64,000 nt of DNA from positions 1,490,193 through 1,554,192 of the forward strand of contig NW_025813837.1 of assembly GCF_021917145.1 (NCBI RefSeq), written 5' to 3'. Numbering within the stretch: the first letter of the stretch is position 1; each line of letters opens with the position of its first letter. The stretch comes from Hypomesus transpacificus. Its lineage: Eukaryota; Chordata; Actinopteri; Osmeriformes; Osmeridae. Positions 1 through 12,235 of this stretch are shown piece after piece. The notes under the pieces were generated by a model. It had not been told where the DNA came from. It did not search any database and worked only from the letters and a program-made list of their open reading frames with translations. A program made the translations under genes and the position numbers.

Positions 1-323
1 ACCCCCGTGGCCTTGGCCTTCTGGAGAGCCTCCTGGAGCTGCCTGGTCCTCTCCTGGAGAGCCTCCTTCAGCTGGGCCAGCTGCTGAGTCAGACTGTTCA
101 TATAGTGTCTGTGTTTGTCCTCCCTCTCCTGCAGCAAGGCCAGGTAGCCCTCCTGGCTGTTGGCGCCGCCCGGCCAGGACATCGCCGCCTGGCGGCCGGG
201 GGAGGAAGCGCGCCGGCGGCCGGGCTCGCAGGCCAGGAGGTAGAGGAGGGCGAGGCAGAAGCAGAGGAGCAGCCCCAGGAGCCCCACGCGGCCTCCCAGG
301 ATCAGGAGCCTCCTACCCACCAT
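1..323 (-). CDS. csgalnact1: Chondroitin sulfate N-acetylgalactosaminyltransferase 1, first coding exon (partial)
   Basis: The family is a Golgi type II membrane glycosyltransferase that adds GalNAc to start and extend chondroitin sulfate chains. The ATG at 323 opens a 107-residue reading frame that runs off the left edge. It begins MVGRRLLILGG, followed by a hydrophobic signal-anchor (about residues 10-31) ending in YLLACEP. Next come a Gly/Ala/Pro/Arg-rich stem and a coiled segment reading EGYLALLQEREDKHRHY and then SLTQQLAQLKEALQERT. This matches the N-terminus of human CSGALNACT1 (anchor, LAC, EGYQ-VLQE, QIAQLKEELQERS) better than CSGALNACT2. The stem codons are very GC-rich. The catalytic domain lies outside the window, so only the identity of the 5' exon is supported. 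Confidence 0.85.
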   Translation of the reverse strand, partial: MVGRRLLILGGRVGLLGLLLCFCLALLYLLACEPGRRRASSPGRQAAMSWPGGANSQEGYLALLQEREDKHRHYMNSLTQQLAQLKEALQERTRQLQEALQKAKATG

Positions 324-2274
324 GATGGAGCTCCCAGAGGGGCTTCCTTTGTCAGACGTTCAAACCTGCAACGAGCTTCGGTTTCCAATTTGGGAGGTCG
401 AGATGGGTATTTTCCCTCCAGCTGCCATGGTTTGGAACGAATCGGATGAACGGGTGGGATACTTTGGTGCGGCTGGTGAGGTAAGGTGAAGCCTTGGAGG
501 AATCTAAAGCCAAATCATGGCCTCCAGAGTAGGGACTTGAATATCTGGTCCATGCTCATTGGGGTAAATAATGGCATCATCTTGTTTGTTGTCCATACGG
601 ATTTCTGTCACTCAGTCCTCTGCTAATTCCAGTCCTTCGGTACGTTTCTGGGTAATTTCAGTTTATTGGTCAGCTGTACAACATTCCTGGAGTGAGGAAA
701 AGAACATGTGAGCTTGTCATGGTCAAAGTGCTCCACTATCATACAAGATGTAAAAGCGTGTGGTGTCAATTAATCATGTTTCAGTTCAGAAAACATCCAA
801 AAGACTGAAATGAGAACCGTGCGGCAAACATTCCTACCAAGACTTCTGGACCCTTCAGTCATGTCATTGAACTTTAAACCTCACAGCCTCTGAAGAAAAC
901 CAAGATGTTCCTTGCCTGTCCCATTCAGCTTCACCCTCATCTAATCCCACTCACCGTGTCACTGTAGAAAGCCGGGATATTCTTAGTCTGTGAATTTCCC
1001 TCACCCTTACTCTGCTCTCCTGTGCCCAACAGCCCACAGGGGGTGAGAGACAGTGGATAAAGGGATCCACGGTGAGCTTGTGACTTGAAGCGGAGGACGC
1101 CTGTGTCCGTGGAGTCGTTCCCAGAGCTTCAGCTGCCTTGATAGTCAGAGCAGCGCTGCCTCGATAGAGGACCTGACCTTAGATTCTCCAGCACAGCCAC
1201 GACACGGAGGAGGGGAAAATGACAGAAACAAGCGTCTCTCTGTGTCTGCGTGTGTGCCGTATTTTATATGGGTGTGTGTGTGTGTGTGCAAAGTTTACTC
1301 ACAGCACAGTCGGCTCTTTATCACGCAGGTATGGGCTGAGCTCATGAAAGACCCGCTTATGTGTACAGGTCCACCCAGTGTGTGTGTTTGTGTGTGTGTG
1401 TGTGTCTGTTTGTATTCCAACGCTGTATTTTTGGGTGTGAGTTTAAGTTCGGGTCTGCAGGCTGTTTGGAGTATCTGTAAAAGCAGTACGCTCTCTCTGG
1501 GCTGGGAGTGTAATGCAGTGCTAATTAATTAATGAAAAGCCCTGGAAATCATGCCCCTGTTTGCAATTTCACAGCGGTTGGAGTGGCTGACGTGACACTC
1601 CGAGTCTTCAACTTAACACATTGTAAACAAATGCATCAAGGCTTGGATCAAGGTGCACTGGCACACTGGTAACTGGGTGAGGCCACGACTCAATCCTAAC
1701 GTGCTTCCTAGGAACACAACCTCAGCCATACTCCCAAACACACCACATTCTAGAAAGTTCCTCTCGGTGTCGTCTCCCATGCTCAATAGACACAACTCAA
1801 ATCAACAACAAGTATGCACCAGAATAACAAGTCCGCGTCCTAACTAATCCCACAGTAGGAGGACAGAATCCTGGTGTGCAGGAGGAGTTCTTTCTCTCAC
1901 CCGTGCTGAGGCAGCCGCCGTCTTCTCACCCGCAGCTGTCGCCTCCCAGAGCTGTGGAGGAGGCGAGGATCCAAGGATTCGGTCGTCTTCATACAGTCCA
2001 GCTCCACTGAAGCTCAGCTGGTTAATGCACGGAGCCCTGAGCTGCCCTGTATATCAAAGAGACAGAGAGGGATGGGGGGGAGTGAGAAAGAGAGAGAGAG
2101 TGGGAGAGAGAGTGGGGGAGTGAGAGAGAGAGAAAGAGAGTGAAGAAAAAAGGGAGGGAAGAGCAAGAGACAGAAGAAAAAAGAGTGGTTCCTGACTGGT
2201 TGAACTGCTGAGCCCACCTCAGCATCTCCTTTCCCCAACTCCTCCCTCCTTCTCCCTCCCTCCTTCTCCCCCTT

Positions 2275-2363
<89 letters not shown>

Positions 2364-2770
2364 TTATCTCCTCTTTCATAGCAGCTTACATCTCCCTTCT
2401 CCAGCATCCTGCCGGCAGGACCTCAAAGCCCCCCTGTTTTCTCATGCTGTCTAATTAGTGACCTCTTGATGCGTTAAACCCTATGGGCTCTCTGTGATGT
2501 TGTGAGAGTGAGATCTGTCGACACGCTGGATAACTACCACGTATGGGATGAAAGGAGTCGGACCCGTTTACGGTGCGGTTAAATACAGGTGTCAGACTTC
2601 ACAGAGAGGATATGTGTGTGTGAGAGTTGTGACAACTCCTGCTGTGTGCTATTCAACTGGTAGAAAGAGCCGGAAGAGCCTTGTCGTTTGGATGTCGCTT
2701 TCATCTTTCACCTGAAGGTGGCACTAGAGCCAGCCCTCATGTTGGTTGCGATAAAACAAAACCCAGAAGA
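324..2770. other. Upstream region of csgalnact1, no coding gene seen
   Basis: No conserved reading frame is visible on either strand. A possible non-coding first exon of csgalnact1 lies near 1937-2000 on the minus strand. It is GC-rich and ends in CTGCGG followed by the donor-like GTGAGAAG. This is a weak inference. The stretch holds GT repeats (about 1269-1290 and 1380-1405), a purine-rich GA tract (2060-2170) and a long CT repeat described separately. Confidence 0.4.
2274..2354. repeat. (CT)n microsatellite
   Basis: An almost pure CT dinucleotide tract of about 75 bp is followed directly by a short CA run. It sits at the end of a 100-bp pyrimidine-rich stretch. The Arg-Glu repeat peptides predicted on the minus strand here are artefacts of this repeat. 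Confidence 0.97.
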
Positions 2771-2968
2771 AATTAGCAATATGTAAACAGAGTTTTAATG
2801 CCTGTTCATTCAGTCAGGTCAAACCTATGTACAATGGCTGTATGGGGAAGCCAACTTCTTTTTTCTCACGTCTTGCTTTGGTCACAGGAATGACCAGTAC
2901 ATTTTCCTCTGATCCAGCTCGTTCTCATTTGGGACAGTGGACATAATATGGACCTGTTCCAGACGCGC

Positions 2969-3001
<33 letters not shown>

Positions 3002-3506
3002 TGTGGGGCGTGTGTGTCAGGCATTGTGTGTTTTGTGCTTCATTTGGGCAGTATACTCTTGGTCTTCTAAACACTTTAACATGTCATATTTAAGAACCGA
3101 GAAAGACAAACAGCTTCTCGGGTCATACAACTAAACCCTAGAAGAAGGAGAAAATGTGACATATTGTATAGAAAAGTGTGTACAGTACATGTTAGACTTC
3201 CACAGTTCACCGATTCAGTTAGCATTATCGAGATCAAATAGGATACCAACATTGAAACACCAACTGGTTTACACATGTTTTGGAGTACAATACAACAATG
3301 TTTATGTACAAAATGTAACACTAGTGGAAAAACTTTCAAAACCTCAGTCTTAACCTAATGTTTGTGTTGATTGACAAAATTCAAATTTTCATGATTTTCA
3401 TTATAACAAAAAACAGGAAAGGCAAAAAAAGTCAAAGTTCTGTGCAACTTGGAATACATATCACAGTGAAGACACGTACACAAAGAGAGCTACAGAGAGA
3501 GAGGCA

Positions 3507-3568
3507 GACAGACCGACAGACAGACAGACAGACAGACAGGCAGACAGACCGACAGACAGACAGACAAG
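3507..3568. repeat. (GACA)n microsatellite
   Basis: Tandem GACA tetranucleotides with a few GACC/GGCA variants. If transcription of rnf122 runs to the ATTAAA signal seen on the minus strand near 2794-2799, this repeat lies in the rnf122 3' UTR. Confidence 0.9.
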
Positions 3569-3813
3569 ACAGTGACTCGGGTGGGTTTCAATTTGTCCAC
3601 CACAAGGTGTCACTTCTGCACCACGGGGCTGGTTGCTAGGTAACTCGGGCGCATCCATCAGAGTTCTCTGTGGGTGGTAACTAGGTTACACCAGCTCACT
3701 ATCATCTGTGGGGGTTGTCTGGGTTACTCCACGTAACAGTGTGCTCTTCCAGGCAGTTGCTAAGTTAGGCCAGCTGGGGGCGTCACCACCGGGGCTGGAT
3801 GCGGTTGACATGG

Positions 3814-6800
3814 TTACACCAGTTCGTCCAGTAGTGTTCCAAGGCTGTGGTGCTGCTCCGGGGGACCTGCGATGGGCTTGTTACACATGGGGCACACACA
3901 GCGCACCTCCAGCCACTTCACCAGACACCTGCTCCACACAAAGAGGGAAGAGAGGAGAAGGGAGGGGGGAGAAAGGGAGAAACACAAAGAAAGAGCAAGG
4001 TTATAAAAATGGAGAGGTTAGACGTGAGAAGCAGATTTTCGAGAGGCTTCTATGACCCAAAGACAGGCTGGAAAGTGACAGTAGGGGGGACAGTCACCAT
4101 GGTAATAGATGGCAGTGACAATTTGTCTGTCCAGTAGTACTCACTTCCTGTGGAAGGCGTGTTGGCATGGCAACACCCCCAGCTCATCTTTGACTTTGAA
4201 GTCCTCCAGGCAGACAGCACAGGTCTGCTGAGGAAGGGAGAGAGAGAGAGGGAGGAAGAAGGATGAAGGGAAGGAGAGAGAAAAGATGGAGTGAGGAACC
4301 GAGAGAGAAAGAGAGAGAAAAAAGGAGGGAGGAGGAGGAGCAAGAGAGAGTGGGAGAAGGTCAGAAGGGAGGGGAGGAGGAGATGAAATAGGAAAGAGTG
4401 AAGAAGAGGTGGTGGTGAGACCGATGAACATATCTCCTTCTTGCTATGTAACTAACATGTTGGGATGTTATCGTCTATCCTGGAGCTCATCTCACCCCGT
4501 GGAGGTTCAGCTTCTTCGGATCTCCTTTCAAAACCACCTGGAGGAGTGAGACAGTCACATGACAGTTACATGACAGTCACATGACATGATAAGATAGTCG
4601 TGTTTTCACTGTAGGAACAGAACTAGGATATTTCCCCTCAGAACTCACTGCGTTTCCCACACAGGAAACAGAGTCTAAACTGAGTTCAAAGGAGCAAAAC
4701 AAAGCATTAAGTCCTTGCTCCGGGGTTAATACTTCCAAATTCTGTGACATAAGTATGACAATAATTAAGTTCGCTTCCCACCGCAAACACACACCAACAT
4801 GGAAAACATTTGATAGATGGACAGACAACGAGGTCCAGGCCTTATTAAGCATTTATGCTGAGCACAAATCCAGCAGCTCTTGGAATCGGCGACCCGGGCC
4901 TGATGACAAAGTGTGTTCTAAAATCTCCGGCATGTTAGACAAGCAGAGCATTTGTGCAATCGAGCGATGGGCTGAAGGAACCTTCTTGTTCCTTGAAAGG
5001 TAGTTCTGGGGAGTACCAGTTCCAGAGACCTTGCGGTGGAAACGTGGCTTCTAAAGTGAACGGTGATGTATGGAAGTGAACGACTTGTTCCTCCTCTCCC
5101 CCCTGAAGCAGCAGACTCACCTCTCTGTAGCCAAACCGCTCACTTTGGGCCTGGTGACGCAGCTTACTGCAGAGACAACAGACAGAGAGACAGGCAGTTA
5201 GACAGACAGACAAATGGTCGGATAGACACACATATCCACAGGCACACATTCGTACACACACACACACACAGACACACAGATGGAGCTAATGGCAGTGTTG
5301 TTTCTTGTGGTCCCAGACCACGTACAGCAGCACAGAGGGCCAGTCTGTATCACCCTGATGAGAAGTGTCTCAATGTATTTAGACACATCTAAACAATGCT
5401 AAATGTGTGAGAATGTGTGTGTGTGGGCGTGAGAAGGAGATTGTGTGTGAGTGTGTGTGAGTGTGTGCATGTGTGTGTGCGTGTCTATGGATGTGCTTTA
5501 ACCATACAATGATAGTTTCAAGGGGAAGAAATAAGTGATTAATCATTGTGACTCGTAATATAAAGATTATAAAGGTCAGTCAGGCCTCACTAAAAGGCTT
5601 TTTTTTAAATTGTTTACTCGTTTGATTGTTTTATTGTTTGGCTGTGTAGGTTTGTTTATTGTTTGTGCTCCGCTAATGCTTGTTCATCCAGAACAATGCG
5701 AGGATACACACTTTTCATGCATGTCATTCCTGGCACAGCACAATACAGGCAGCTGTAGAGAAGAGGAAGGGGGGACTAAGGGTGCATAGGGGAGGGGGGG
5801 GGGTGTAGAGATCTCTGGTGATAATCTGTCTGTAAAAACACTTTTAAAGAAACTTCTGGAATGAAAGAAGAGACCTGGACAAAACGCCAGACGTTGGGGT
5901 CAAAAGCAGGTTTACAATATCGGAAGAGGCAGGAAGTGAGAGAGGGATGACATGGGGGCAGACAGAATGACTGGGAACAGCAGGCCAGCTCATCACCATG
6001 GTTATGAATCACCCTGGTCTATAAATGAAACTGCCGTCACTCTCTTCCCTCCTGGAGAGACCTCCTGTGATTGGTGTGATGAGTGTGGGAAGTGACTCAT
6101 GAATCATCTGCTTTGTGTTCTTAGAGGCACTGAGACCGTCTAACCTCTCTTTGTGTGCTGGAAATATCAACCAGCCGTCGACTGACAAAGCTTTCGGCGG
6201 ACCAGCCACACCAACTACCAACCACCTACACTAACTACCAACCAGCTACATTAACTATCAACCAGCCACGCTGGTTACCAACAAGCCATATTAAATACCA
6301 ACCAGCCACACTAAGCCAACTGGTTGAAAGTCAAGATTATGTGTTCGTTATGTTCCATTGAAAAACTGACTTTTTTAATGACATAACTGTGTAATACAGT
6401 AACTTGGTTTTATGATCCTTTGCATGTTTTATTTGTTATAACTAACTTAAGCAAACTTAGGGATCTGTTGCTATACACAAAGAGCTCCTGCTGGTCCCAA
6501 GAAATACAAACTTCCATGTTGGGATCTAAGATCAAACATTGATCCAAGGTTGTGACGACATTGAACCTAGGGCCTTGAGTATGGCGGTTTCTGTCAGCAG
6601 TGCTATGGCGACAGAAGAATCCCAAGATTTCCCAAACCATCAGCTTTATAACGCTCTAACATTCCTGGGTGCATCGACAGCACACCCTGTCTTGGGTAAT
6701 CTGTGCTTCCGCTGGCCAGAAACAAGAGAAACCTTGCCAAAGACCTTGGGATGAAAAAAACAGTTATTCATTACTAGGCCTGTCTCGTGCCACTGGCATC

Positions 6801-7522
6801 TCTTTGCAGTTTGAAGAGAACCGTTTGGAGCCCATTTCAAGGTTGTTGACAAAATATAACCAATCATTTACTTGACATTGTTTTCGGATTTAGGGTGGAA
6901 AGGTTTTTTTCTTTCTCCTCACTCTCTCTCTCTTTCTCTCTTTCTCTCACTTTCTCTCTGTCTGTCACTTTCTCTCTCGTTCCCTCCCATGTCCTTCTTA
7001 CATTTACATTTACATTTAGTCATTTAGCAGACGCTCTTATCCAGAGCGACTTACAGTGAGTACAGGAACATTCCCCCTGAGGCAAGTAGGGTGAAGTGCC
7101 TTGCCCAAGGACACAACGTCATTTGGCACAGCCAGGAATCGAACCAGCGACCTTCTGGTTACTAGCCCGACTAAAAATCATTGTGGTAATGGCAGGAAAC
7201 CATGTGTAATACCTGAACATATTCCAACAACATACTGCTGTGTTGTTCTCTGGGGTTAGGACTGGCATTGTGTGTGGCAGGAGGGGGGACAGAGGGGGCA
7301 GGGGGACACACACAGAGTGAACCCCGCTCCCCTGGCCACACTGACATCAGTCCTCACACTTCCTTCACCCTCATATCCTGGCACACAAACGCCTCATATC
7401 CTGTCCCCTCTCCCCACTCATCAGGGAGTTCATTGTCAACAGAGACAAACAAGTCAGCCTTTATGTTTCTGTCGTTCTTCCATACGCTTCTCCTGCACTC
7501 TCAGAAAACCTCTGCTTGGGTG

Positions 7523-7589
<67 letters not shown>

Positions 7590-10500
7590 CGCTCTCCGTC
7601 TTCATCCTCTCACCTGATGAAGTAGCAGCAGAAGACGAGGCTGAGAATGAAGACGAAGATGCCCGTGCCGAAGATGACCATGTAGATGTTGAGGGGCAGA
7701 TCCTGGAAGGTGATGGGAGGCATGGTGCACGACTTGTTGGAGTAGACCAGTCCCAGACCACAGAAGCACCCTACAGAGGACACAAGTATGGATGTCTTTA
7801 GGATCTCATGCCATAAGAGGGATAGCAAAGGAACACATGATTCCTGTGATTATAATACAGAAGCATGCTTCAGAGGAGACAAGTGGGGGGTTTAGGACAC
7901 ATGTATCCCACGAAGCATACAAACACAGGTTTTACAGAGAAAATTGGCATGCCAAACAGGATGCAGCCCAAGTTTCAGAAACACATGTGCACACACACAC
8001 ACTCATGAGCAGCTGAGGGTCAAGGCTGCTGCAGCTGTGTCCGTCTCTGATGCCAGCCAAAGATTGGAGCTACACACACAGTTCTATCTTTTATCACACT
8101 TTCGTTTTTCAAACATTCTCTCTCTGTGTCTCTCTCTCTCTTTTACATACACACTTTGTTAAATTATTAATATAATAATATAATTTTCTTTTACACTGAT
8201 CCATAAGGAATATACACACCACCAGGACTGTGTTGAACATTTACAAATTAATGTCCAAGATAATGGCGCCGTAGACCTTGAGCTGGCCCACTCCCTAACT
8301 GAGCCAAGGTTTTCTCAGTCAGCTAACGCTAGCTGAAATGAAAACACAACATCGCTGTATCCAGGCAACTGGACTGTAATTTGCACAAGACGTGATTTCT
8401 ATCCTGACACTAGCTCTGTTTCCCACAGCGGTAAACTGTGAGACTAATTCTTCTGACGCATGAATAATCTAGGTTTGCTATAATTATCTGTCTTCTGTGA
8501 AGCTAAAATGACACAGAGGAGGGCAATTCCGAACAAGAAGTTTTTGGCTTGTAAAACAGGAACAGGTTATGATACATGACATAGAAGGCAGGTTGTGAAT
8601 GCAGTCATTTGGATCAAGCTTGTGCTGTCCTCTGCCATGTTTTGAAGGAGAGAGGCTTCTTTCCTCTTTCCAGTCCACCAAAACAGCAGTGCTGCCTTCA
8701 GGCCGAGCTCGCTCATGTATTCATGTAACAGGCGCTTTTATTCACAGCTACGTACAGGTGGGAGTGGGGGATTCGAACCTGTGACCTCTTAAACTGCCAT
8801 TAGATATTCTGACCACTGAGCTATTCCCTCTCCCATCTCCACATGATGGGCTGTGCAAGTGTGTGTGTGTGGGCTGCAACCTATTGATCAACGATGAAAT
8901 GCACTACCACTGAGCTATACCCATCCCCATGCACTACCACTGAGCTATAACCATCCCCATGCTCTACCACTGAGCTATACCCATCCCCATGTTCTACCAC
9001 TGAGCTATACCCATCCCCATGCTCTACCACTGAGCTATACCCATCCCCATGTCCTATGCTGAAGGGGGGGACAGTGTGTGTCTGTATCAGCTCCAACCAC
9101 GGCGTTTGTCAAATGAATCAACACAACGATCCATCCCTCCGACAGGACAACTAGTATCCACCCTGCATACTCTCATCCCCAGCAAGTCCTTGGTAAATCC
9201 GTTCCCCCCCCTGAAACAAATAAATAACACAAAGTGGAGTTTGTATTGTCTGTAGTGCATTGATCTGTGTTGTATTATTTCTGTTAGCTCCACTTACTCA
9301 GGGGGGAAAGGGGACCTATCTGTCAGCCTCAGCAGTGAGGAAATCAATGACTCTCTTCCTCATCTCCCTCCACTCAAACGGCACCCAGACACACTGCTAA
9401 ACATCTGTATACTGTATCACAGACTCCGGGGGCCTGCGAATCAATACCATTCCCACAGACTAGGTCTGACTCGCTCTTTGCACACAGACAGACCTCCCAT
9501 GTATTTAGAGTGCACAGTGCTGCATATGCCTCAGTGCTGCATGTGCCTCAGTCCAACACAGATGAAGTTCCGTCCACCATGTTGGCATAATGGAAAGAGG
9601 AATAGAGGGTGTGTGTGTGTGCGTGTGTGTGTGTGTGTGTGTGTGAGTGCGTGTGTTTTCATGTCTACACACGCCACATGTAATTACAGCCGTGTACATC
9701 ACCTGTGATGCCCTCCCCAAATCGACAATCTTAAATGTAGGTCATGTGTCTGAATACCTCTCTCTGCTGTCTCTCTCTCTCTCTCTGTATGCTATATGTC
9801 TTTGAGAGAAGCCCCATATGACCACTGACCTATATATTGGCATTCTTGAAAGGCACATAGTTGCCATGGTGCCAGGACCGGTAGATGACTTGAGAGAAAT
9901 GCTCCTGTTTGTCATTATAGAACAGTGAATCTGAGATTCAAACTGAGATTCTCATTCTTGAACCGAGGACCAAACAGAGTTATCTGGTGTGCAATTATGA
10001 TCCAAGATGTCTGGTGATGTTCTGCTCTATATACTGCCAGTGTTTTGTTTTTTTGGGGGGGTCGCTTGGCCGTCTCCTTCAACACTATAGAGATAACTGT
10101 CTATGAAGCAGCTCAATATAACACTGGCATCTGTCCCTGCTGGTTGCTCTCCCGAAAAAATGGGTTGACATCAAACACAAGAGATGTTCCAGACAGTAAG
10201 GTCACAGACTGGAATGCATCACTCTACAAATAGCATTTGTCCATGTGGCGGGATACATAATAATTCAACTGTATGCAGTATTCTGCAGTGTGATGGTTTA
10301 GACTGGTTGTTACTCACTGTAAATATAACCTTACTGCTGGTAGACAGTAGGCACCTCAAATAATTTGACACATCCAATCTAGTAATGCAGTGTGAGTTAG
10401 CGTGTGTGTGTCTGTGTGTGTGTGTGTGCGTGAGACAGAGAGAGATAAAGATAGAGAGAGAGGGAGGGGGGGGTACTTGAGAGGCACAAAGGGTGTAATT

Positions 10501-10723
10501 GTCCTTGTTGTCTGAACATGATATCAGTCGTCAGTCTGGACTGAACCAGGCTTCAGTGATCTGGATCACATCCATCAGAAAAAGCTTGACAGCTTCACTA
10601 CCTGCACAAAACACAAACAAAATACTTCTACAATGGCCCGATCTCAGTGGGAAATAAGCTATAATCCTCAGACTTTCACCACAGCTTCCATTTTCTTCCC
10701 TATGTGGACGTTTACCTTTACCC

Positions 10724-10756
<33 letters not shown>

Positions 10757-11382
10757 ACACACACACACACACACACCCCCACACACACGTACACCCACCC
10801 ACACACAAACATACACACTCACACATCCCCCCCCCCCCCCCCCCAGTCTGCCCAAAGGCATACAGAGCTATCTGTGTTTAATACCGTAAACGTGAAAACA
10901 GTGGCTCCACAGAGAGACTGGACAGATGGTATGAATGACATCCCAGTCCTCAACTCTAACCCTTTTATAAGCTCAACACAGTCTATGGGTCCATTTATAC
11001 ACTGTGTTGGCTAGTTAGTCAAATTAGGTCAATGGCTGGCCGCAATTACGGTAACAACTTAAAAACTGATTTTATAGGTAGGAGTTGGGAACGTGCTGAG
11101 TAGGCTAAATAAAGTATGAAGGAAATCTATAATTGATTATTCGAAACAAGCTACAGTCATGAAAGAATTACAACGTAATCATTAAATGTAGAACAGGCTA
11201 CGACCAAAACAAGTCACAACCTACCACATCGATTAAAAGGGCTGGGGGGGCGGTGAGGGACGGGAGGATAGAGAAATGAACATACAACATCACATGGATC
11301 TGTGATAGAGATGCTGCTGGTAGCGTCACATCAATGGGGACAACGAAAATGACTCACCGTTACACCACTGAAAAGGGTGCAT
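3814..11382 (-). CDS. rnf122: RING finger protein 122, complete
   Basis: A small membrane-anchored RING-type E3 ubiquitin ligase. Coding exons on the minus strand: 11358-11382, 7614-7770, 5121-5166, 4496-4537, 4145-4227, 3814-3928. Phases join without a break to give 155 codons plus stop, the same length as human RNF122 as I remember it. The protein starts [17 protein letters not shown] single transmembrane helix (about residues 38-60, [15 protein letters not shown]) follows. Then comes [15 protein letters not shown], and a RING-H2 domain with [28 protein letters not shown] and CVCPMCNKP supplying the zinc ligands. It ends LGTLLDELV. Intron 1 is about 3.6 kb and intron 2 about 2.4 kb. The 3' UTR probably runs towards 2780, where an ATTAAA signal is seen. 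The neighbouring dusp26-like gene is also its neighbour in human. Confidence 0.95.
6205..6315. repeat. Degenerate ~21-bp minisatellite
   Basis: About five imperfect units built around CCAACCAGCCACACTAACTA, each differing at several bases. It lies inside rnf122 intron 2 and has no coding signal. Confidence 0.75.
6999..7165 (-). mobile_element. tRNA-derived SINE, 5'-truncated
   Basis: Read on the minus strand, it starts in the tRNA-like head with a B-box (GGTTCGATTCC). The family core follows (TTGGGCAAGGCACTTCA, then GTAAGTCGCTCTGGATAAG), and then CGTCTGCTAAATG and a tail of AAATGT repeats. The A-box is missing, as expected for 5' truncation during reverse transcription. The same family occurs full length at 42893-43078 and 52881-53064. 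Confidence 0.88.
7527..7587. repeat. (CT)n microsatellite
   Basis: A nearly pure CT tract just downstream, on the coding strand, of the rnf122 exon 2 donor at 7614. Confidence 0.95.
8703..8848 (-). mobile_element. tRNA-derived SINE (second family)
   Basis: On the minus strand the head reads GGGAATAGCTCAGTGGTCAG (A-box). About 40 bp later comes GGTTCGAATCCCCC (B-box), then a short tail region ending in a GTGAATAAAAGCGCC motif. The same head type occurs at 46113-46215, 46772-46890 and, as a head-only piece, near 38247-38272. It is too diverged to be a functional tRNA gene: the acceptor arm does not pair and the copy runs on into the SINE body. Confidence 0.75.
8901..9050 (-). repeat. Five 30-bp tandem repeats of a tRNA A-box head
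   Basis: Exactly five consecutive 30-bp units, at 8901, 8931, 8961, 8991 and 9021, with two or three mismatches between units. On the minus strand each contains GGGTATAGCTCAGTGGTAG, the 5' end and A-box of a tRNA or tRNA-derived SINE. No B-box follows. Confidence 0.95.
10721..10846. repeat. CA-rich repeat ending in a C-run
   Basis: CA dinucleotides interrupted by CCC, followed by about 18 consecutive C at 10827-10844. It lies in rnf122 intron 1. Confidence 0.9.
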
Positions 11383-12235
11383 TAATGCACCAGAGATGAC
11401 CGTTGATAAGAAACGATTTTTATATAAAATAAACAAATACCCTACAATTAAAGCGTCCCGTGCCCTAGTCCAGAATCCAGGGGTGATAGTATTATGTTGT
11501 TCACACTTCCCAGGTAAGGGCGGTAGGCTACTCAGAGTAGCAAGACAAAAGCGGCGTGGATCCAACGACACAATGGTTCAGATCCAATTTAAAGTTATCA
11601 CAAAAGCTAGAAGGACAGAGGGCTTTGTCCTTTACCAGCCTATACAGAAGACGCAAGGCTTCCCCAGCAACTCGGTGTGTCAGTGTCTCTTCCTAGAACG
11701 TGCATTTTACATCCTAACTTCAAAGAAACTGCAAAGGTAAGGCTAATCTATCGTTGATGCAACGGTCTTTGACTGTAAAACGACATACTCACCCAGTATC
11801 ATTTTCTACATATAAAAGGAACTGGAGCGGCTGTATCGCTCTACCCGCCCCCGCAACCGCGACCGACAACGTTAGGAACCAATCGTTGTTGAACTCGGTA
11901 GCGTGTCAGCGGTCTGCCTGTGTTGTGACGGCGAGGGTATGTGGGGGTGGCTAAAGGATGGTTATGACTCTTCTGTGCCATAATATGATATAATCTATGT
12001 CAACAACGACAAAATACAAGGTAACTTTCATGAAATCATGAAACACTGTTTCTTTTTAATATATGTATTTCAATTTCAGAACTAGGACGATACAATATTT
12101 ATTGAACTGCATCACAAGCCAGCAACATTTGCCTGAATATAAAACTTGTAAAAATATAAAACTTTTTTTTATAGCAGGACAACTCTTTTCCTATGTGGGC
12201 ACGGGATCAAATTGTTTTCCTGTCAGTTCAGCCTG

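Larger units (their letters stand above)
5167..7613. other. rnf122 intron 2
   Basis: Non-coding. It holds GT/CA repeats (5256-5280, 5416-5480), a G-run (5793-5804), a degenerate minisatellite of about 21 bp (6205-6315), a 5'-truncated SINE (6999-7165) and a CT microsatellite (7527-7587). No open frame here resembles a known gene. Confidence 0.7.
7771..11357. other. rnf122 intron 1
   Basis: No conserved exon is seen between the 25-nt first coding exon and exon 2. Contents: an old tRNA-derived SINE (8703-8848), a 30-bp tandem array built from a tRNA A-box (8901-9050), GT repeats (9609-9645, 10400-10430), a CA/C-rich tract (10721-10844) and otherwise unremarkable AT-rich sequence. Confidence 0.7.

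Noticed and set aside
2014-2407. Arg-Glu repeat peptides on the minus strand
   Set aside because: Translation of the CT/GA microsatellite; no conserved protein.
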